Assembly (NCBI RefSeq): GCF_036416795.1 | Contig: NZ_CP143867.1 | Coordinates: forward strand, 2,294,001-2,358,000 | Direction of reading: 5' to 3' | From: Bacteroides sp. MSB163 | GTDB lineage: Bacteria > Bacteroidota > Bacteroidia > Bacteroidales > Bacteroidaceae | DNA: 64,000 nt | In this document: positions 50,868 through 61,163 of the stretch, piece after piece | Layout of the letters: every line of letters begins with the position of its first letter | Position numbering within the stretch: position 1 is the stretch's first letter | Notes under the pieces: generated by a model | What the model was told of the DNA's origin: nothing | The model's database searches: none | The model's input: the letters and a program-made list of their open reading frames with translations, nothing else | Program-made: the position numbers and the translations under genes

Positions 50868-52985
50868 ATGGCTAAGCAAGATTTACATTTGACGCGTAAT
50901 ATTGGTATCATGGCTCACATTGATGCCGGAAAAACAACAACCTCTGAACGCATTCTGTTTTATACGGGTTTGACTCACAAAATTGGAGAAGTACATGATG
51001 GTGCTGCTACAATGGACTGGATGGCGCAGGAACAGGAACGTGGTATTACCATTACTTCTGCAGCTACTACAACTCGTTGGAAATATGCAGGTGATACTTA
51101 TAAAATCAACTTGATTGATACTCCGGGACACGTTGACTTTACTGCTGAAGTAGAGCGCTCTTTGCGTATCTTGGATGGTGCTGTTGCTGCATATTGTGCA
51201 GTGGGTGGTGTTGAACCGCAGTCTGAGACTGTATGGCGTCAGGCTGATAAGTACAATGTACCGCGTATTGCTTATGTGAACAAGATGGACCGTTCTGGTG
51301 CTGACTTCTTTGAGGTCGTTCGCCAGATGAAGGCTGTTTTGGGCGCTAATCCTTGCCCGATTGTTATTCCTATAGGTGCTGAAGAGTCTTTCAAAGGTCT
51401 AGTTGACCTTATCAAGATGAAAGCTATCTATTGGCATGACGAGACTATGGGGGCTGACTATACTGTAGAGGAAATCCCAGCTAATCTAGTTGACGAAGCT
51501 AACGAATGGAGAGATAAGATGCTCGAAAAGGTGGCAGAGTTTGACGATGCTTTGATGGAGAAATATTTCGATGATCCTTCTACTATTACAGAAGAAGAAG
51601 TGCTGAGAGCTCTTCGTAATGCTACTGTACAGATGGCTGTAGTTCCGATGTTGTGTGGTTCTTCATTCAAGAATAAAGGTGTACAGACACTGCTTGACTA
51701 TGTTTGCGCATTCCTGCCTTCTCCATTGGATACTGAAAATGTAGTTGGAACAAATCCTGATACTGGTGCTGAGGAAGATCGTAAGCCCAGCGATGATGAA
51801 AAGACTTCTGCATTGGCATTTAAGATTGCTACTGACCCGTATGTAGGTCGTTTGACATTCTTCCGTGTTTACTCTGGTAAGATTGAAGCAGGTTCTTATA
51901 TCTATAATTCTCGTTCTGGTAAAAAAGAACGTGTGTCTCGTCTGTTCCAGATGCATTCAAACAAGCAGAATCCAGTTGAAGTAATCGGTGCTGGTGATAT
52001 TGGTGCAGGCGTTGGATTTAAGGATATTCATACAGGTGATACATTGTGTGATGAAAATGCCCCGATTGTATTGGAATCTATGGATTTCCCGGAACCGGTT
52101 ATTGGTATTGCTGTAGAACCGAAGACTCAGAAGGATATGGACAAGCTGTCTAACGGTTTGGCTAAATTGGCTGAAGAAGATCCGACGTTTACTGTGAAGA
52201 CTGACGAACAAACTGGTCAGACTGTTATCTCTGGTATGGGTGAGCTTCACTTGGATATCATTATTGACCGTCTGAAGCGTGAGTTTAAAGTAGAATGTAA
52301 TCAGGGTAAACCTCAGGTAAATTACAAAGAGGCTATCACGAAGACAGTTAACTTGCGTGAAGTTTATAAGAAACAATCTGGTGGACGTGGTAAATTTGCG
52401 GATATTATCGTAAATATTGGCCCTGTAGATGAAGACTTTACTCAAGGCGGCTTGCAGTTTATAGATGAAGTAAAAGGTGGTAATATTCCTAAAGAATTTA
52501 TTCCGTCTGTTCAGAAAGGCTTTACTACTGCAATGAAGAATGGTGTGTTGGCAGGTTATCCTTTGGATTCACTGAAGGTTACTTTGCTTGATGGTTCTTT
52601 CCACCCTGTTGACTCTGATCAGTTATCATTCGAAATCTGTGCTATCCAGGCATATAAAAGTGCCTGCGCTAAGGCAGGTCCCGTGCTTATGGAGCCTATT
52701 ATGAAACTGGAAGTTGTAACTCCGGAAGAAAACATGGGTGATGTAATCGGTGACTTGAATAAGCGTCGTGGTCAGGTTGAGGGTATGGAATCCAGTCGTT
52801 CAGGTGCTCGTATCGTGAAGGCAATGGTTCCGTTGGCAGAAATGTTTGGTTATGTAACAGCGTTACGTACAATCACTTCTGGTCGAGCTACTTCATCAAT
52901 GGTTTATTCTCATCATGCTCAAGTTTCTAACTCTATTGCTAAGGCAGTGTTGGAAGAGGTCAAAGGGCGTGTTGATTTGATCTAA
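50868..52985 (+). CDS. fusA: Elongation factor G
   Basis: A 705-residue translocase GTPase with AHIDAGKTTTSERIL (P-loop), DTPGHVDF (switch II) and NKMD, then domains II-V of normal length. It drives mRNA-tRNA movement on the ribosome. It closes the str operon, followed by a terminator hairpin at 52997-53036. Confidence 0.98.
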   Translation: MAKQDLHLTRNIGIMAHIDAGKTTTSERILFYTGLTHKIGEVHDGAATMDWMAQEQERGITITSAATTTRWKYAGDTYKINLIDTPGHVDFTAEVERSLRILDGAVAAYCAVGGVEPQSETVWRQADKYNVPRIAYVNKMDRSGADFFEVVRQMKAVLGANPCPIVIPIGAEESFKGLVDLIKMKAIYWHDETMGADYTVEEIPANLVDEANEWRDKMLEKVAEFDDALMEKYFDDPSTITEEEVLRALRNATVQMAVVPMLCGSSFKNKGVQTLLDYVCAFLPSPLDTENVVGTNPDTGAEEDRKPSDDEKTSALAFKIATDPYVGRLTFFRVYSGKIEAGSYIYNSRSGKKERVSRLFQMHSNKQNPVEVIGAGDIGAGVGFKDIHTGDTLCDENAPIVLESMDFPEPVIGIAVEPKTQKDMDKLSNGLAKLAEEDPTFTVKTDEQTGQTVISGMGELHLDIIIDRLKREFKVECNQGKPQVNYKEAITKTVNLREVYKKQSGGRGKFADIIVNIGPVDEDFTQGGLQFIDEVKGGNIPKEFIPSVQKGFTTAMKNGVLAGYPLDSLKVTLLDGSFHPVDSDQLSFEICAIQAYKSACAKAGPVLMEPIMKLEVVTPEENMGDVIGDLNKRRGQVEGMESSRSGARIVKAMVPLAEMFGYVTALRTITSGRATSSMVYSHHAQVSNSIAKAVLEEVKGRVDLI

Positions 52986-52996
52986 AAATGTTAAAA

Positions 52997-53036
52997 TCCG
53001 TAGGCTAGCGAATGACTCTTAGCCTACGGAATTTTA
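52997..53036 (+). terminator. Terminator between fusA and rpsJ
   Basis: TCCGTAGGCTA pairs with TAGCCTACGGA (11 base pairs, 12-base loop), followed by ATTTTA. No clear Bacteroides promoter was found between it and rpsJ, so it is probably only partly effective. Confidence 0.75.
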
Positions 53037-53068
53037 TCTTATTATAATATTAATAATTAATCAAACTA

Positions 53069-53374
53069 ATGAGTCAGAAAATTAGAATTAAATTGAAATC
53101 TTACGACCACAACTTGGTTGACAAATCAGCTGAGAAGATTGTAAGAACGGTGAAGGCAACGGGCGCTATTGTTAGCGGTCCGATTCCTCTCCCTACGCAT
53201 AAGCGTATTTTTACCGTGAACCGTTCGACTTTCGTTAATAAGAAGTCACGTGAACAGTTTGAACTCTCTTCTTATAAGAGATTGATCGACATCTATAGCT
53301 CAACAGCTAAGACTGTAGATGCTCTGATGAAGTTGGAGTTACCGAGTGGTGTGGAAGTAGAAATCAAAGTTTAG
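53069..53374 (+). CDS. rpsJ: 30S ribosomal protein S10
   Basis: A 101-residue protein (MSQKIRIKLKSYDHNLVDKS, with GPIPLPTHKRIFTVNRS). It is a 30S head protein that also partners NusB in antitermination. First gene of the S10/spc cluster. Confidence 0.98.
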   Translation: MSQKIRIKLKSYDHNLVDKSAEKIVRTVKATGAIVSGPIPLPTHKRIFTVNRSTFVNKKSREQFELSSYKRLIDIYSSTAKTVDALMKLELPSGVEVEIKV

Positions 53375-53393
53375 TATTTAAATTTTAAGTGAA

Positions 53394-54011
53394 ATGCCAG
53401 GATTATTAGGAAAAAAAATCGGAATGACATCCGTTTTCAGTGCCGAGGGTAAGAATGTACCATGCACTGTTATCGAAGCAGGTCCTTGTGTTGTTACTCA
53501 AGTTAAGAGTGTTGAAAAAGATGGCTATGCAGCTGTTCAGTTGGGCTTCCAGGATAAGAAGGAGAAGCATACGACTAAACCGCTGATGGGGCACTTTAAG
53601 AAGGCTGGAGTAACTCCCAAGAAACACTTGGCTGAGTTCAAAGAATTTGAAACAGAGTTAAATCTGGGTGACACTGTTACCGTAGAATTGTTCAATGATG
53701 TAACGTTCGTTGATGTTATCGGAACTTCTAAAGGTAAGGGTTTTCAAGGTGTAGTTAAAAGACATGGTTTTGGTGGTGTAGGTCAAGCTACTCACGGTCA
53801 ACACAATCGTGCTCGTAAACCGGGTTCTATCGGTGCCTGTTCATACCCTGCAAAAGTATTCAAAGGAATGCGTATGGGTGGTCAACTTGGCGGCGACAGA
53901 GTGACTGTTCAAAACTTACAGGTATTAAAGGTTCTTCCGGATCACAACCTTCTTTTGATTAAGGGGTCTGTTCCCGGTTGCAAAGGTTCAATCGTAATAA
54001 TTGAAAAATAA
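53394..54011 (+). CDS. rplC: 50S ribosomal protein L3
   Basis: A 205-residue protein (MPGLLGKKIGMTSVFSAEGK) with the long central extension GTSKGKGFQGVVKRHGFGGV that reaches the peptidyl-transferase centre. Its stop overlaps the rplD start (TAATG). Confidence 0.98.
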   Translation: MPGLLGKKIGMTSVFSAEGKNVPCTVIEAGPCVVTQVKSVEKDGYAAVQLGFQDKKEKHTTKPLMGHFKKAGVTPKKHLAEFKEFETELNLGDTVTVELFNDVTFVDVIGTSKGKGFQGVVKRHGFGGVGQATHGQHNRARKPGSIGACSYPAKVFKGMRMGGQLGGDRVTVQNLQVLKVLPDHNLLLIKGSVPGCKGSIVIIEK

Positions 54012-54637
54012 TGGAAGTTAACGTATATAACATTAAAGGTGAAGACACTGGGAGAAAGATTACGTTAAACGAGTCTATCTTCGGAATTGAGCCCAACGAC
54101 CATGCTATCTATTTAGACGTAAAACAATTTATGGCTAATCAGCGTCAGGGTACACACAAATCAAAAGAAAGAAGTGAGATAAGTGGTTCTACTCGTAAAA
54201 TCGGTCGTCAGAAAGGCGGTGGCGGTGCACGTCGTGGTGATATGAATTCACCGGTACTTGTTGGTGGTGCTCGTGTTTTCGGTCCTAAACCTAGAGATTA
54301 CTACTTCAAGTTGAATAAAAAAGTAAAGACATTAGCTCGTAAGTCAGCTTTGGCATATAAAGCTCAGAACAATGCAGTTGTTATTGTAGAAGACTTTAAT
54401 TTTGAAGCTCCGAAAACGAAAGATTTTGTTGCTATGACAAAAAATCTTAAAGTTTCTGACAAAAAGCTGCTTGTGATTTTACCAGAAGCAAATAAAAACG
54501 TATATTTGTCGGCTCGTAACGTGGAAAGTGCAAATGTACAGACAGTCTCAGGATTAAATACTTACAGAGTATTGAATGCTGGGGTTGTTGTGTTTACTGA
54601 AAGCGCTCTTTCGGCTATTGACAATATCTTAATGTAA
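54011..54637 (+). CDS. rplD: 50S ribosomal protein L4
   Basis: A 208-residue protein; the loop RKIGRQKGGGGARRGDMNSP lines the exit tunnel. In E. coli L4 regulates the S10 operon, but no S10-type leader is evident here. It shares one base with rplC, so translation is coupled. Confidence 0.97.
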   Translation: MEVNVYNIKGEDTGRKITLNESIFGIEPNDHAIYLDVKQFMANQRQGTHKSKERSEISGSTRKIGRQKGGGGARRGDMNSPVLVGGARVFGPKPRDYYFKLNKKVKTLARKSALAYKAQNNAVVIVEDFNFEAPKTKDFVAMTKNLKVSDKKLLVILPEANKNVYLSARNVESANVQTVSGLNTYRVLNAGVVVFTESALSAIDNILM

Positions 54638-54653
54638 AAAGGAGGCTTAAATA

Positions 54654-54947
54654 ATGGGAATTATTATTAAACCGTTAGTAACAGAGAAAATGACAGCAAT
54701 TACTGATAAGGCGAACAACCGTTTCGGCTTTATTGTGCGTCCTGATGCTAACAAACTGGAAATTAAGAGTGAAGTTGAAGCCTTATATAACGTTACGGTA
54801 GTTGATGTAAATACGGTTAAGTATGCAGGCAAAAATAAAAGCCGTTATACAAAAGCTGGTATCATCAATGGTCGTACGAGTGCTTATAAAAAAGCAATCG
54901 TTACGTTGAAAGAAGGAGATACTATTGATTTTTATAGCAATATTTAA
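54654..54947 (+). CDS. rplW: 50S ribosomal protein L23
   Basis: A 97-residue protein (MGIIIKPLVTEKMTAITDKA, then YNVTVVDVNTVKYAGKNKSR). It sits at the tunnel exit, where trigger factor and SRP dock. It is 16 bases after rplD and 5 bases before rplB. Confidence 0.97.
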   Translation: MGIIIKPLVTEKMTAITDKANNRFGFIVRPDANKLEIKSEVEALYNVTVVDVNTVKYAGKNKSRYTKAGIINGRTSAYKKAIVTLKEGDTIDFYSNI

Positions 54948-54952
54948 AAGAA

Positions 54953-55777
<825 letters not shown>

Positions 55778-55797
55778 TCTGATTAATTGAGTAAACT

Positions 55798-56067
55798 ATG
55801 AGTCGTTCATTAAAAAAAGGTCCGTATATTAACGTTAAGCTTGAGAAGAAAGTTCTTGCTATGAATGAATCAGGCAAGAAAATTGTTGTTAAGACTTGGG
55901 CCAGAGCTTCAATGATTTCGCCTGATTTCGTAGGCCATACAGTTGCAGTTCATAACGGAAATAAATTTATTCCTGTATACGTTACCGAAAATATGGTAGG
56001 GCACAAGTTGGGCGAATTTGCTCCAACTCGTACTTTCAGAGGACACGCTGGTAATAAGAAAAAATAA
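55798..56067 (+). CDS. rpsS: 30S ribosomal protein S19
   Basis: An 89-residue protein (MSRSLKKGPYINVKLEKKVL, ending GEFAPTRTFRGHAGNKKK). It pairs with S13 in the 30S head. Confidence 0.98.
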   Translation: MSRSLKKGPYINVKLEKKVLAMNESGKKIVVKTWARASMISPDFVGHTVAVHNGNKFIPVYVTENMVGHKLGEFAPTRTFRGHAGNKKK

Positions 56068-56101
56068 CAGGATTTATCTGAAATAATAAAGTATAAATAT
56101 A

Positions 56102-56512
56102 ATGGGAGCAAGAAAAAAAATATCGGCTGAAAAAAGAAAAGAAGCCCTTAAGACCATGTATTTTGCAAAGTTGCAGAATGTTCCTACTTCCCCTCGCAAA
56201 ATGCGTCTCGTGGCTGACATGATTCGCGGGATGGAAGTGAATAGAGCACTTGGCGTTTTGAAGTTTTCTTCAAAAGAAGCAGCTGCCAGAGTTGAGAAAT
56301 TACTGCGCTCTGCAATTGCTAACTGGGAGCAGAAAAACGAACGTAAAGCTGAAAGTGGCGAATTATTTGTAACGAAGATTTTTGTTGATGGTGGTGCTAC
56401 ACTCAAAAGAATGAGACCGGCTCCGCAGGGTAGAGGTTACAGAATTCGTAAGCGTTCAAATCACGTAACGTTGTTCGTTGGTTCTAAAAGTAATAACGAA
56501 GATCAAAATTAA
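56102..56512 (+). CDS. rplV: 50S ribosomal protein L22
   Basis: A 136-residue protein; TSPRKMRLVADMIRGMEVNR and the beta-hairpin RMRPAPQGRGYRIRKRSNHV, which reaches into the exit tunnel at a site tied to macrolide resistance. No insertion is present in the loop. Confidence 0.97.
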   Translation: MGARKKISAEKRKEALKTMYFAKLQNVPTSPRKMRLVADMIRGMEVNRALGVLKFSSKEAAARVEKLLRSAIANWEQKNERKAESGELFVTKIFVDGGATLKRMRPAPQGRGYRIRKRSNHVTLFVGSKSNNEDQN

Positions 56513-56517
56513 GGTAA

Positions 56518-57249
56518 ATGGGACAAAAAGTTAATCCAATAAGCAACCGTTTAGGAATTATCAGAGGATGGGATTCCAATTGGTATGGTGGAAATAATTA
56601 CGGCGATTCTCTGCTGGAAGATAGCAAGATTCGTAAATATTTGAATGCTAGACTTGCAAAAGCCAGTGTTTCAAGAATCGTAATTGAACGTACACTGAAA
56701 CTCGTGACTATTACCGTTTGTACTGCACGTCCGGGTATTATTATCGGTAAAGGTGGCCAAGAAGTTGATAAGTTGAAAGAAGAGTTGAAGAAGGTTACCG
56801 ATAAGGATATTCAGATCAATATCTTCGAAGTGAAAAGGCCTGAGTTGGATGCTGTTATAGTTGCAAACAACATCGCTCGTCAGGTAGAGGGAAAGATTGC
56901 CTATCGCCGTGCCATTAAAATGGCTATCGCTAATACAATGCGTATGGGGGCTGAAGGTATCAAAATTCAGATTTCAGGACGTTTGAATGGAGCTGAAATG
57001 GCTCGTTCTGAAATGTATAAGGAAGGAAGAACTCCGTTGCACACTTTCAGAGCAGATATCGACTACTGTCATGCAGAAGCATTGACTAAGGTTGGTCTTC
57101 TCGGTATTAAAGTTTGGATCTGTAGAGGTGAAGTTTTCGGTAAGAGAGAATTAGCTCCGAACTTTACACAAAGCAAGGAAAGCGGTCGTGGAAGCAATAG
57201 CGGAAACAATGGCGGAAAGAACTTCAAAAGAAAGAAAAATAATCGCTAA
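56518..57249 (+). CDS. rpsC: 30S ribosomal protein S3
   Basis: A 243-residue protein (MGQKVNPISNRLGIIRGWDS) with the KH-domain loop RPGIIIGKGGQEVDKL. The C-terminal 25 residues are a Gly/Asn/Ser/Lys-rich tail beyond the common core. It lines the mRNA entry channel. Confidence 0.98.
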   Translation: MGQKVNPISNRLGIIRGWDSNWYGGNNYGDSLLEDSKIRKYLNARLAKASVSRIVIERTLKLVTITVCTARPGIIIGKGGQEVDKLKEELKKVTDKDIQINIFEVKRPELDAVIVANNIARQVEGKIAYRRAIKMAIANTMRMGAEGIKIQISGRLNGAEMARSEMYKEGRTPLHTFRADIDYCHAEALTKVGLLGIKVWICRGEVFGKRELAPNFTQSKESGRGSNSGNNGGKNFKRKKNNR

Positions 57250-57272
57250 ACGAATTTGAATTTTTAGGAATT

Positions 57273-57707
57273 ATGTTACAACCGAAAAAGACAAAATTCA
57301 GAAGACAACAAAAAGGCCGTCAAAAAGGTATTGCCCAGAGAGGTAATCAGTTGGCTTTCGGTTCTTTTGGAATTAAGGCTTTGGAAACAAAATGGATTAC
57401 AGGCCGTCAGATCGAAGCTGCTCGTATTGCAGTGACAAGATATATGCAACGTCAAGGACAAATTTGGATTCGTATTTTCCCGGATAAACCTATTACCAGA
57501 AAACCAGCTGATGTACGTATGGGTAAAGGTAAAGGTGCTCCAGAGGGCTTTGTTGCCCCTGTTACTCCGGGAAGAATTATTATCGAAGCCGAAGGGGTAT
57601 CTTATGAAATCGCAAAAGAAGCTTTGCGCTTAGCTGCACAGAAGCTTCCTATTACAACTAAGTTTGTTGTAAGACGTGATTATGATATTCAAAATCAAAA
57701 TGCGTAA
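57273..57707 (+). CDS. rplP: 50S ribosomal protein L16
   Basis: A 144-residue protein (MLQPKKTKFRRQQKGRQKGI, with MGKGKGAPEGFVAPVTPGRI). It helps position tRNA in the A site. The stop shares one base with the rpmC start. Confidence 0.98.
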   Translation: MLQPKKTKFRRQQKGRQKGIAQRGNQLAFGSFGIKALETKWITGRQIEAARIAVTRYMQRQGQIWIRIFPDKPITRKPADVRMGKGKGAPEGFVAPVTPGRIIIEAEGVSYEIAKEALRLAAQKLPITTKFVVRRDYDIQNQNA

Positions 57708-57910
57708 TGGATATGAAAATAGCAGAAATTAAAGAAATACCTACCAATGATCTGGTAGAAAGAGTAGAGGCAGAAGTGACAAACTATAATCAAATGGTTC
57801 TGAATCATTCTATTTCTCCTTTGGACAATCCTGCTCAGATTAAACAATTACGCAGGACTATTGCGCGTATGAAAACTGAATTACGCCAAAGAGAACTTAA
57901 CAATAAATGA
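57707..57910 (+). CDS. rpmC: 50S ribosomal protein L29
   Basis: A 67-residue helical protein (MKIAEIKEIPTNDLVERVEA). ATG at 57707 overlaps the rplP stop; ATG 57713 is an equally likely start. It ends with an ATGA overlap with rpsQ. Confidence 0.95.
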   Translation: MDMKIAEIKEIPTNDLVERVEAEVTNYNQMVLNHSISPLDNPAQIKQLRRTIARMKTELRQRELNNK

Positions 57911-58176
57911 TGAGCTTGATGGAAGCAAGAAATTTAAGAAAAGAAAGAACTGGGGTTGTGCTGAGCAATAAAATGGAGAAGACCATTACAGTGGCAGCTA
58001 AGTTTAAAGAAAAACACCCCATATATGGTAAGTTCGTTAGCAAGACTAAGAAGTACCATGCTCATGATGAAAATAATGAGTGCAATATCGGTGATACTGT
58101 ACTTATTATGGAGACTCGTCCTTTGAGCAAGACTAAAAGATGGAGATTGGTAGAAATAATTGAAAGAGCTAAGTAA
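57907..58176 (+). CDS. rpsQ: 30S ribosomal protein S17
   Basis: An 89-residue OB-fold protein (RKERTGVVLSNKMEKTITV). Three near-N-terminal Met codons are possible starts; MEARNLRKER (57919) is closest to typical S17 ends. Confidence 0.96.
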   Translation: MMSLMEARNLRKERTGVVLSNKMEKTITVAAKFKEKHPIYGKFVSKTKKYHAHDENNECNIGDTVLIMETRPLSKTKRWRLVEIIERAK

Positions 58177-58178
58177 TT

Positions 58179-58544
58179 ATGATACAAGTAGAATCCAGAA
58201 TTACAGTATGTGATAACAGTGGAGCAAAAGAGGCCCTCTGTATTCGCGTTTTGGGCGGTACGGGTCGTCGTTATGCTTCAGTGGGGGACGTGATTGTTGT
58301 TTCTGTAAAGAGCGTCATTCCTTCAAGTGATATTAAAAAAGGTGCAGTGTCTAAAGCTTTGATCGTACGTACTAAGAAAGAAATCCGTCGTCCCGATGGC
58401 TCTTATATACGTTTTGATGATAATGCTTGCGTATTGTTGAACAATGCAGGCGAGATTAGAGGTAGTCGTATTTTCGGTCCGGTAGCTCGTGAACTTCGTG
58501 CTACCAACATGAAAGTTGTGTCACTCGCTCCTGAAGTACTTTAA
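58179..58544 (+). CDS. rplN: 50S ribosomal protein L14
   Basis: A 121-residue protein (MIQVESRITVCDNSGAKEAL) with the basic loop GTGRRYASVGDVIVVSVKSV. It contacts the 30S subunit and is the docking site of silencing factor RsfS. First gene of the spc part. Confidence 0.98.
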   Translation: MIQVESRITVCDNSGAKEALCIRVLGGTGRRYASVGDVIVVSVKSVIPSSDIKKGAVSKALIVRTKKEIRRPDGSYIRFDDNACVLLNNAGEIRGSRIFGPVARELRATNMKVVSLAPEVL

Positions 58545-58564
58545 TTTTGTAAAAGATTTAAGTA

Positions 58565-58897
58565 ATGAGTAAATTACATATTAAAAAAGGCGATACAGTT
58601 TACGTAAATGCTGGTGAAGACAAAGGCAAAACTGGTCGTGTGTTGAAGGTTCTTGTTGATAAAAATCGTGCAATTGTTGAAGGTGTCAACATGGTGTCCA
58701 AGAGCACTAAGCCTAATGCAAAGAACCCTCAGGGTGGTATTGTGAAGCAGGAAGCTTCTATCCATTTGTCTAACTTGAATCCCGTAGATCCTAAGACGGG
58801 TAAAGCTACGCGTATCAGTCGTAAAGTAACTATTGGTGAAAACGGTAAGAAGACTATTGCACGTGTTTCTAAAAAATCAGGAGAGGAGATTAAGTAA
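58565..58897 (+). CDS. rplX: 50S ribosomal protein L24
   Basis: A 110-residue KOW-domain protein (KKGDTVYVNAGEDKGKTGRV). An early assembly initiator. Its stop shares one base with the rplE start. Confidence 0.97.
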   Translation: MSKLHIKKGDTVYVNAGEDKGKTGRVLKVLVDKNRAIVEGVNMVSKSTKPNAKNPQGGIVKQEASIHLSNLNPVDPKTGKATRISRKVTIGENGKKTIARVSKKSGEEIK

Positions 58898-59454
58898 TGA
58901 GTAATACTGCAAGCCTTAAGAAAGAATATGTAGAGCGTATTGCGCCTGCATTGAAATCACAGTTCCAGTATTCTTCTTCGATGCAGGTACCCGTACTTAA
59001 GAAGATTGTTATCAATCAGGGTTTGGGTATGGCTGTTGCTGATAAGAAGATTATCGAAGTGGCAATTAATGAAATGACTGCTATCACAGGTCAGAAAGCT
59101 GTTGCAACCATTTCTCGTAAAGATATCGCTAACTTTAAGTTGCGTAAGAAAATGCCGATTGGCGTTATGGTAACTTTGCGTCGCGAGAGAATGTACGAAT
59201 TTCTTGAAAAATTGGTTCGTGTAGCTCTTCCTCGTATCCGTGACTTCAAGGGTATTGAAAGTAAGTTTGATGGAAAAGGTAACTATACTCTTGGTATTCA
59301 GGAGCAAATCATTTTCCCTGAAATTAATATCGATAGTATTACCAGAATTCTCGGAATGAATATTACCTTTGTAACCTCTGCACAAACAGATGAAGAAGGT
59401 TATGCCTTGTTGAAAGAATTCGGTTTACCGTTTAAAAACGCTAAAAAAGATTGA
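58897..59454 (+). CDS. rplE: 50S ribosomal protein L5
   Basis: A 185-residue protein (LKKIVINQGLGMAVADKKII, with LRKKMPIGVMVTLRRERMYE). It binds 5S rRNA and contacts P-site tRNA. Confidence 0.98.
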   Translation: MSNTASLKKEYVERIAPALKSQFQYSSSMQVPVLKKIVINQGLGMAVADKKIIEVAINEMTAITGQKAVATISRKDIANFKLRKKMPIGVMVTLRRERMYEFLEKLVRVALPRIRDFKGIESKFDGKGNYTLGIQEQIIFPEINIDSITRILGMNITFVTSAQTDEEGYALLKEFGLPFKNAKKD

Positions 59455-59458
59455 TAAT

Positions 59459-59758
59459 ATGGCAAAGGAATCAATGAAAGCACGTGAAGTAAGACGTGCT
59501 AAATTAGTAGCCAAATATGCCGAGAAGAGAGCTGCATTGAAGCAAATCGTTAGAACTGGTGACCCTGCTGAAGCTTTTGAAGCTGCACAGAAATTGCAGG
59601 AGTTGCCTAAGAATTCTAATCCGATTCGTATGCATAACCGTTGCAAGTTGACTGGTCGTCCTAAAGGATATATCCGTCAATTCGGTATCTCCAGAATTCA
59701 ATTCCGCGAGATGGCTTCTAACGGTCTTATTCCCGGTATTAAGAAAGCAAGCTGGTAA
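59459..59758 (+). CDS. rpsN: 30S ribosomal protein S14 (zinc-independent type)
   Basis: A 99-residue protein (MAKESMKAREVRRAKLVAKY) ending RQFGISRIQFREMASNGLIP. It has no CxxC pairs, so it is the long zinc-free form. Confidence 0.98.
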   Translation: MAKESMKAREVRRAKLVAKYAEKRAALKQIVRTGDPAEAFEAAQKLQELPKNSNPIRMHNRCKLTGRPKGYIRQFGISRIQFREMASNGLIPGIKKASW

Positions 59759-59811
59759 TTTTTGTTTTAAATATTGTCAGGGTAGGCCTGATTAATTTAA
59801 TTTTTTATTAT

Positions 59812-60207
59812 ATGACTGATCCAATAGCAGATTATTTGACGAGGTTGCGGAACGCTATTCAAGCAAAGCACAGAGTTGTAGAAGTTCCCGCTTCAAATTT
59901 GAAAAAAGAAATCACTAAGATTCTTTTTGAGAAAGGTTACATCCTTAATTATAAGTTTGTAGAAGATGGTCCTCAAGGTACAATTAAGGTTGCCTTGAAG
60001 TATGATCCGGTTAATAAGGTAAACGCAATTAAGAAACTGGAAAGAATTTCTTCTCCGGGTTTGCGCCAGTACACCGGCTACAAGGACATGCCGCGAGTTA
60101 TTAATGGTTTGGGTATTGCTATAATATCTACTTCCAAAGGTGTAATGACCAACAAAGAAGCCGCTGAACTGAAAATAGGTGGTGAAGTTTTGTGTTATGT
60201 ATATTAA
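59812..60207 (+). CDS. rpsH: 30S ribosomal protein S8
   Basis: A 131-residue protein (MTDPIADYLTRLRNAIQAKH), C-terminal ISTSKGVMTNKEAAELKIGG. It binds the central domain of 16S rRNA. In E. coli S8 represses the spc operon. It is 53 bases after rpsN. Confidence 0.98.
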   Translation: MTDPIADYLTRLRNAIQAKHRVVEVPASNLKKEITKILFEKGYILNYKFVEDGPQGTIKVALKYDPVNKVNAIKKLERISSPGLRQYTGYKDMPRVINGLGIAIISTSKGVMTNKEAAELKIGGEVLCYVY

Positions 60208-60222
60208 TAGGAGGAATTAGCA

Positions 60223-60792
60223 ATGTCAAGAATAGGAAAATTACCCATTAGTATTCCCGCTGGAGTAACAATTACTCTGAAAGAAAATGTGGTTACCGTG
60301 AAGGGACCCAAAGGCGAACTTAGCCAATATATAGATCCTGCTATCAATGTTGCCATCGAAGATGGTCATGTGACTTTGAGTGAGAATGAAAATGCAATGT
60401 TGGATAATCCCAAACAAAAGCATGCATTCCATGGTTTGTACCGCTCTTTGGTTCACAACATGGTTGTTGGTGTATCTGAAGGATATAAAAAAGAATTGGA
60501 ACTTGTAGGTGTAGGTTATCGTGCTTCTAATCAAGGCAATATTATTGAGTTGTCTTTAGGTTATACGCATAGTATCTTCATACAGTTGCCTCCTGAAGTT
60601 AAGGTAGAGACAAAATCTGAAAGAAATAAGAACCCTCTTATTATTTTAGAGTCTTGCGATAAACAATTGCTGGGTCAAGTTTGCTCTAAGATACGTTCTT
60701 TCCGTAAGCCCGAACCGTATAAAGGTAAAGGTGTTAAGTTTGTTGGTGAAGAAATTCGTAGAAAGTCTGGTAAATCTGCCGGCGCTAAGTAA
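60223..60792 (+). CDS. rplF: 50S ribosomal protein L6
   Basis: A 189-residue protein of two related domains (MSRIGKLPISIPAGVTITLK; C-terminal EPYKGKGVKFVGEEIRRKSG). It sits near the sarcin-ricin loop. Confidence 0.98.
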   Translation: MSRIGKLPISIPAGVTITLKENVVTVKGPKGELSQYIDPAINVAIEDGHVTLSENENAMLDNPKQKHAFHGLYRSLVHNMVVGVSEGYKKELELVGVGYRASNQGNIIELSLGYTHSIFIQLPPEVKVETKSERNKNPLIILESCDKQLLGQVCSKIRSFRKPEPYKGKGVKFVGEEIRRKSGKSAGAK

Positions 60793-60813
60793 TTTACATA
60801 AAATAAGAATGTT

Positions 60814-61158
60814 ATGACAACAAAAATAGAAAGACGAATTAAAATCAAATATAGAGTACGCAATAAAATTTCAGGTACTGCTGAACGTCCGCGTATGAGT
60901 GTATTTAGAAGTAATAAGCAAATCTATGTCCAGCTTATCGACGATTTGGGTGGTAAGACTTTGGCTGCTGCTTCTTCTTTGAGTATAACTGAGAAGTTGC
61001 CAAAGAAAGAACAAGCTGCAAAGGTTGGAGAGTTGATTGCTAAAAAAGCTCAGGAAGCAGGTATTACTACTGTTGTTTTCGACCGTAATGGTTACTTGTA
61101 TCATGGGAGAGTAAAAGAAGTAGCTGATGCTGCTCGTAACGGTGGACTTAAATTTTAA
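60814..61158 (+). CDS. rplR: 50S ribosomal protein L18
   Basis: A 114-residue protein (RPRMSVFRSNKQIYVQLIDD, ending FDRNGYLYHGRVKEVADAAR). It binds 5S rRNA with L5. Confidence 0.98.
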   Translation: MTTKIERRIKIKYRVRNKISGTAERPRMSVFRSNKQIYVQLIDDLGGKTLAAASSLSITEKLPKKEQAAKVGELIAKKAQEAGITTVVFDRNGYLYHGRVKEVADAARNGGLKF

Positions 61159-61163
61159 TCATT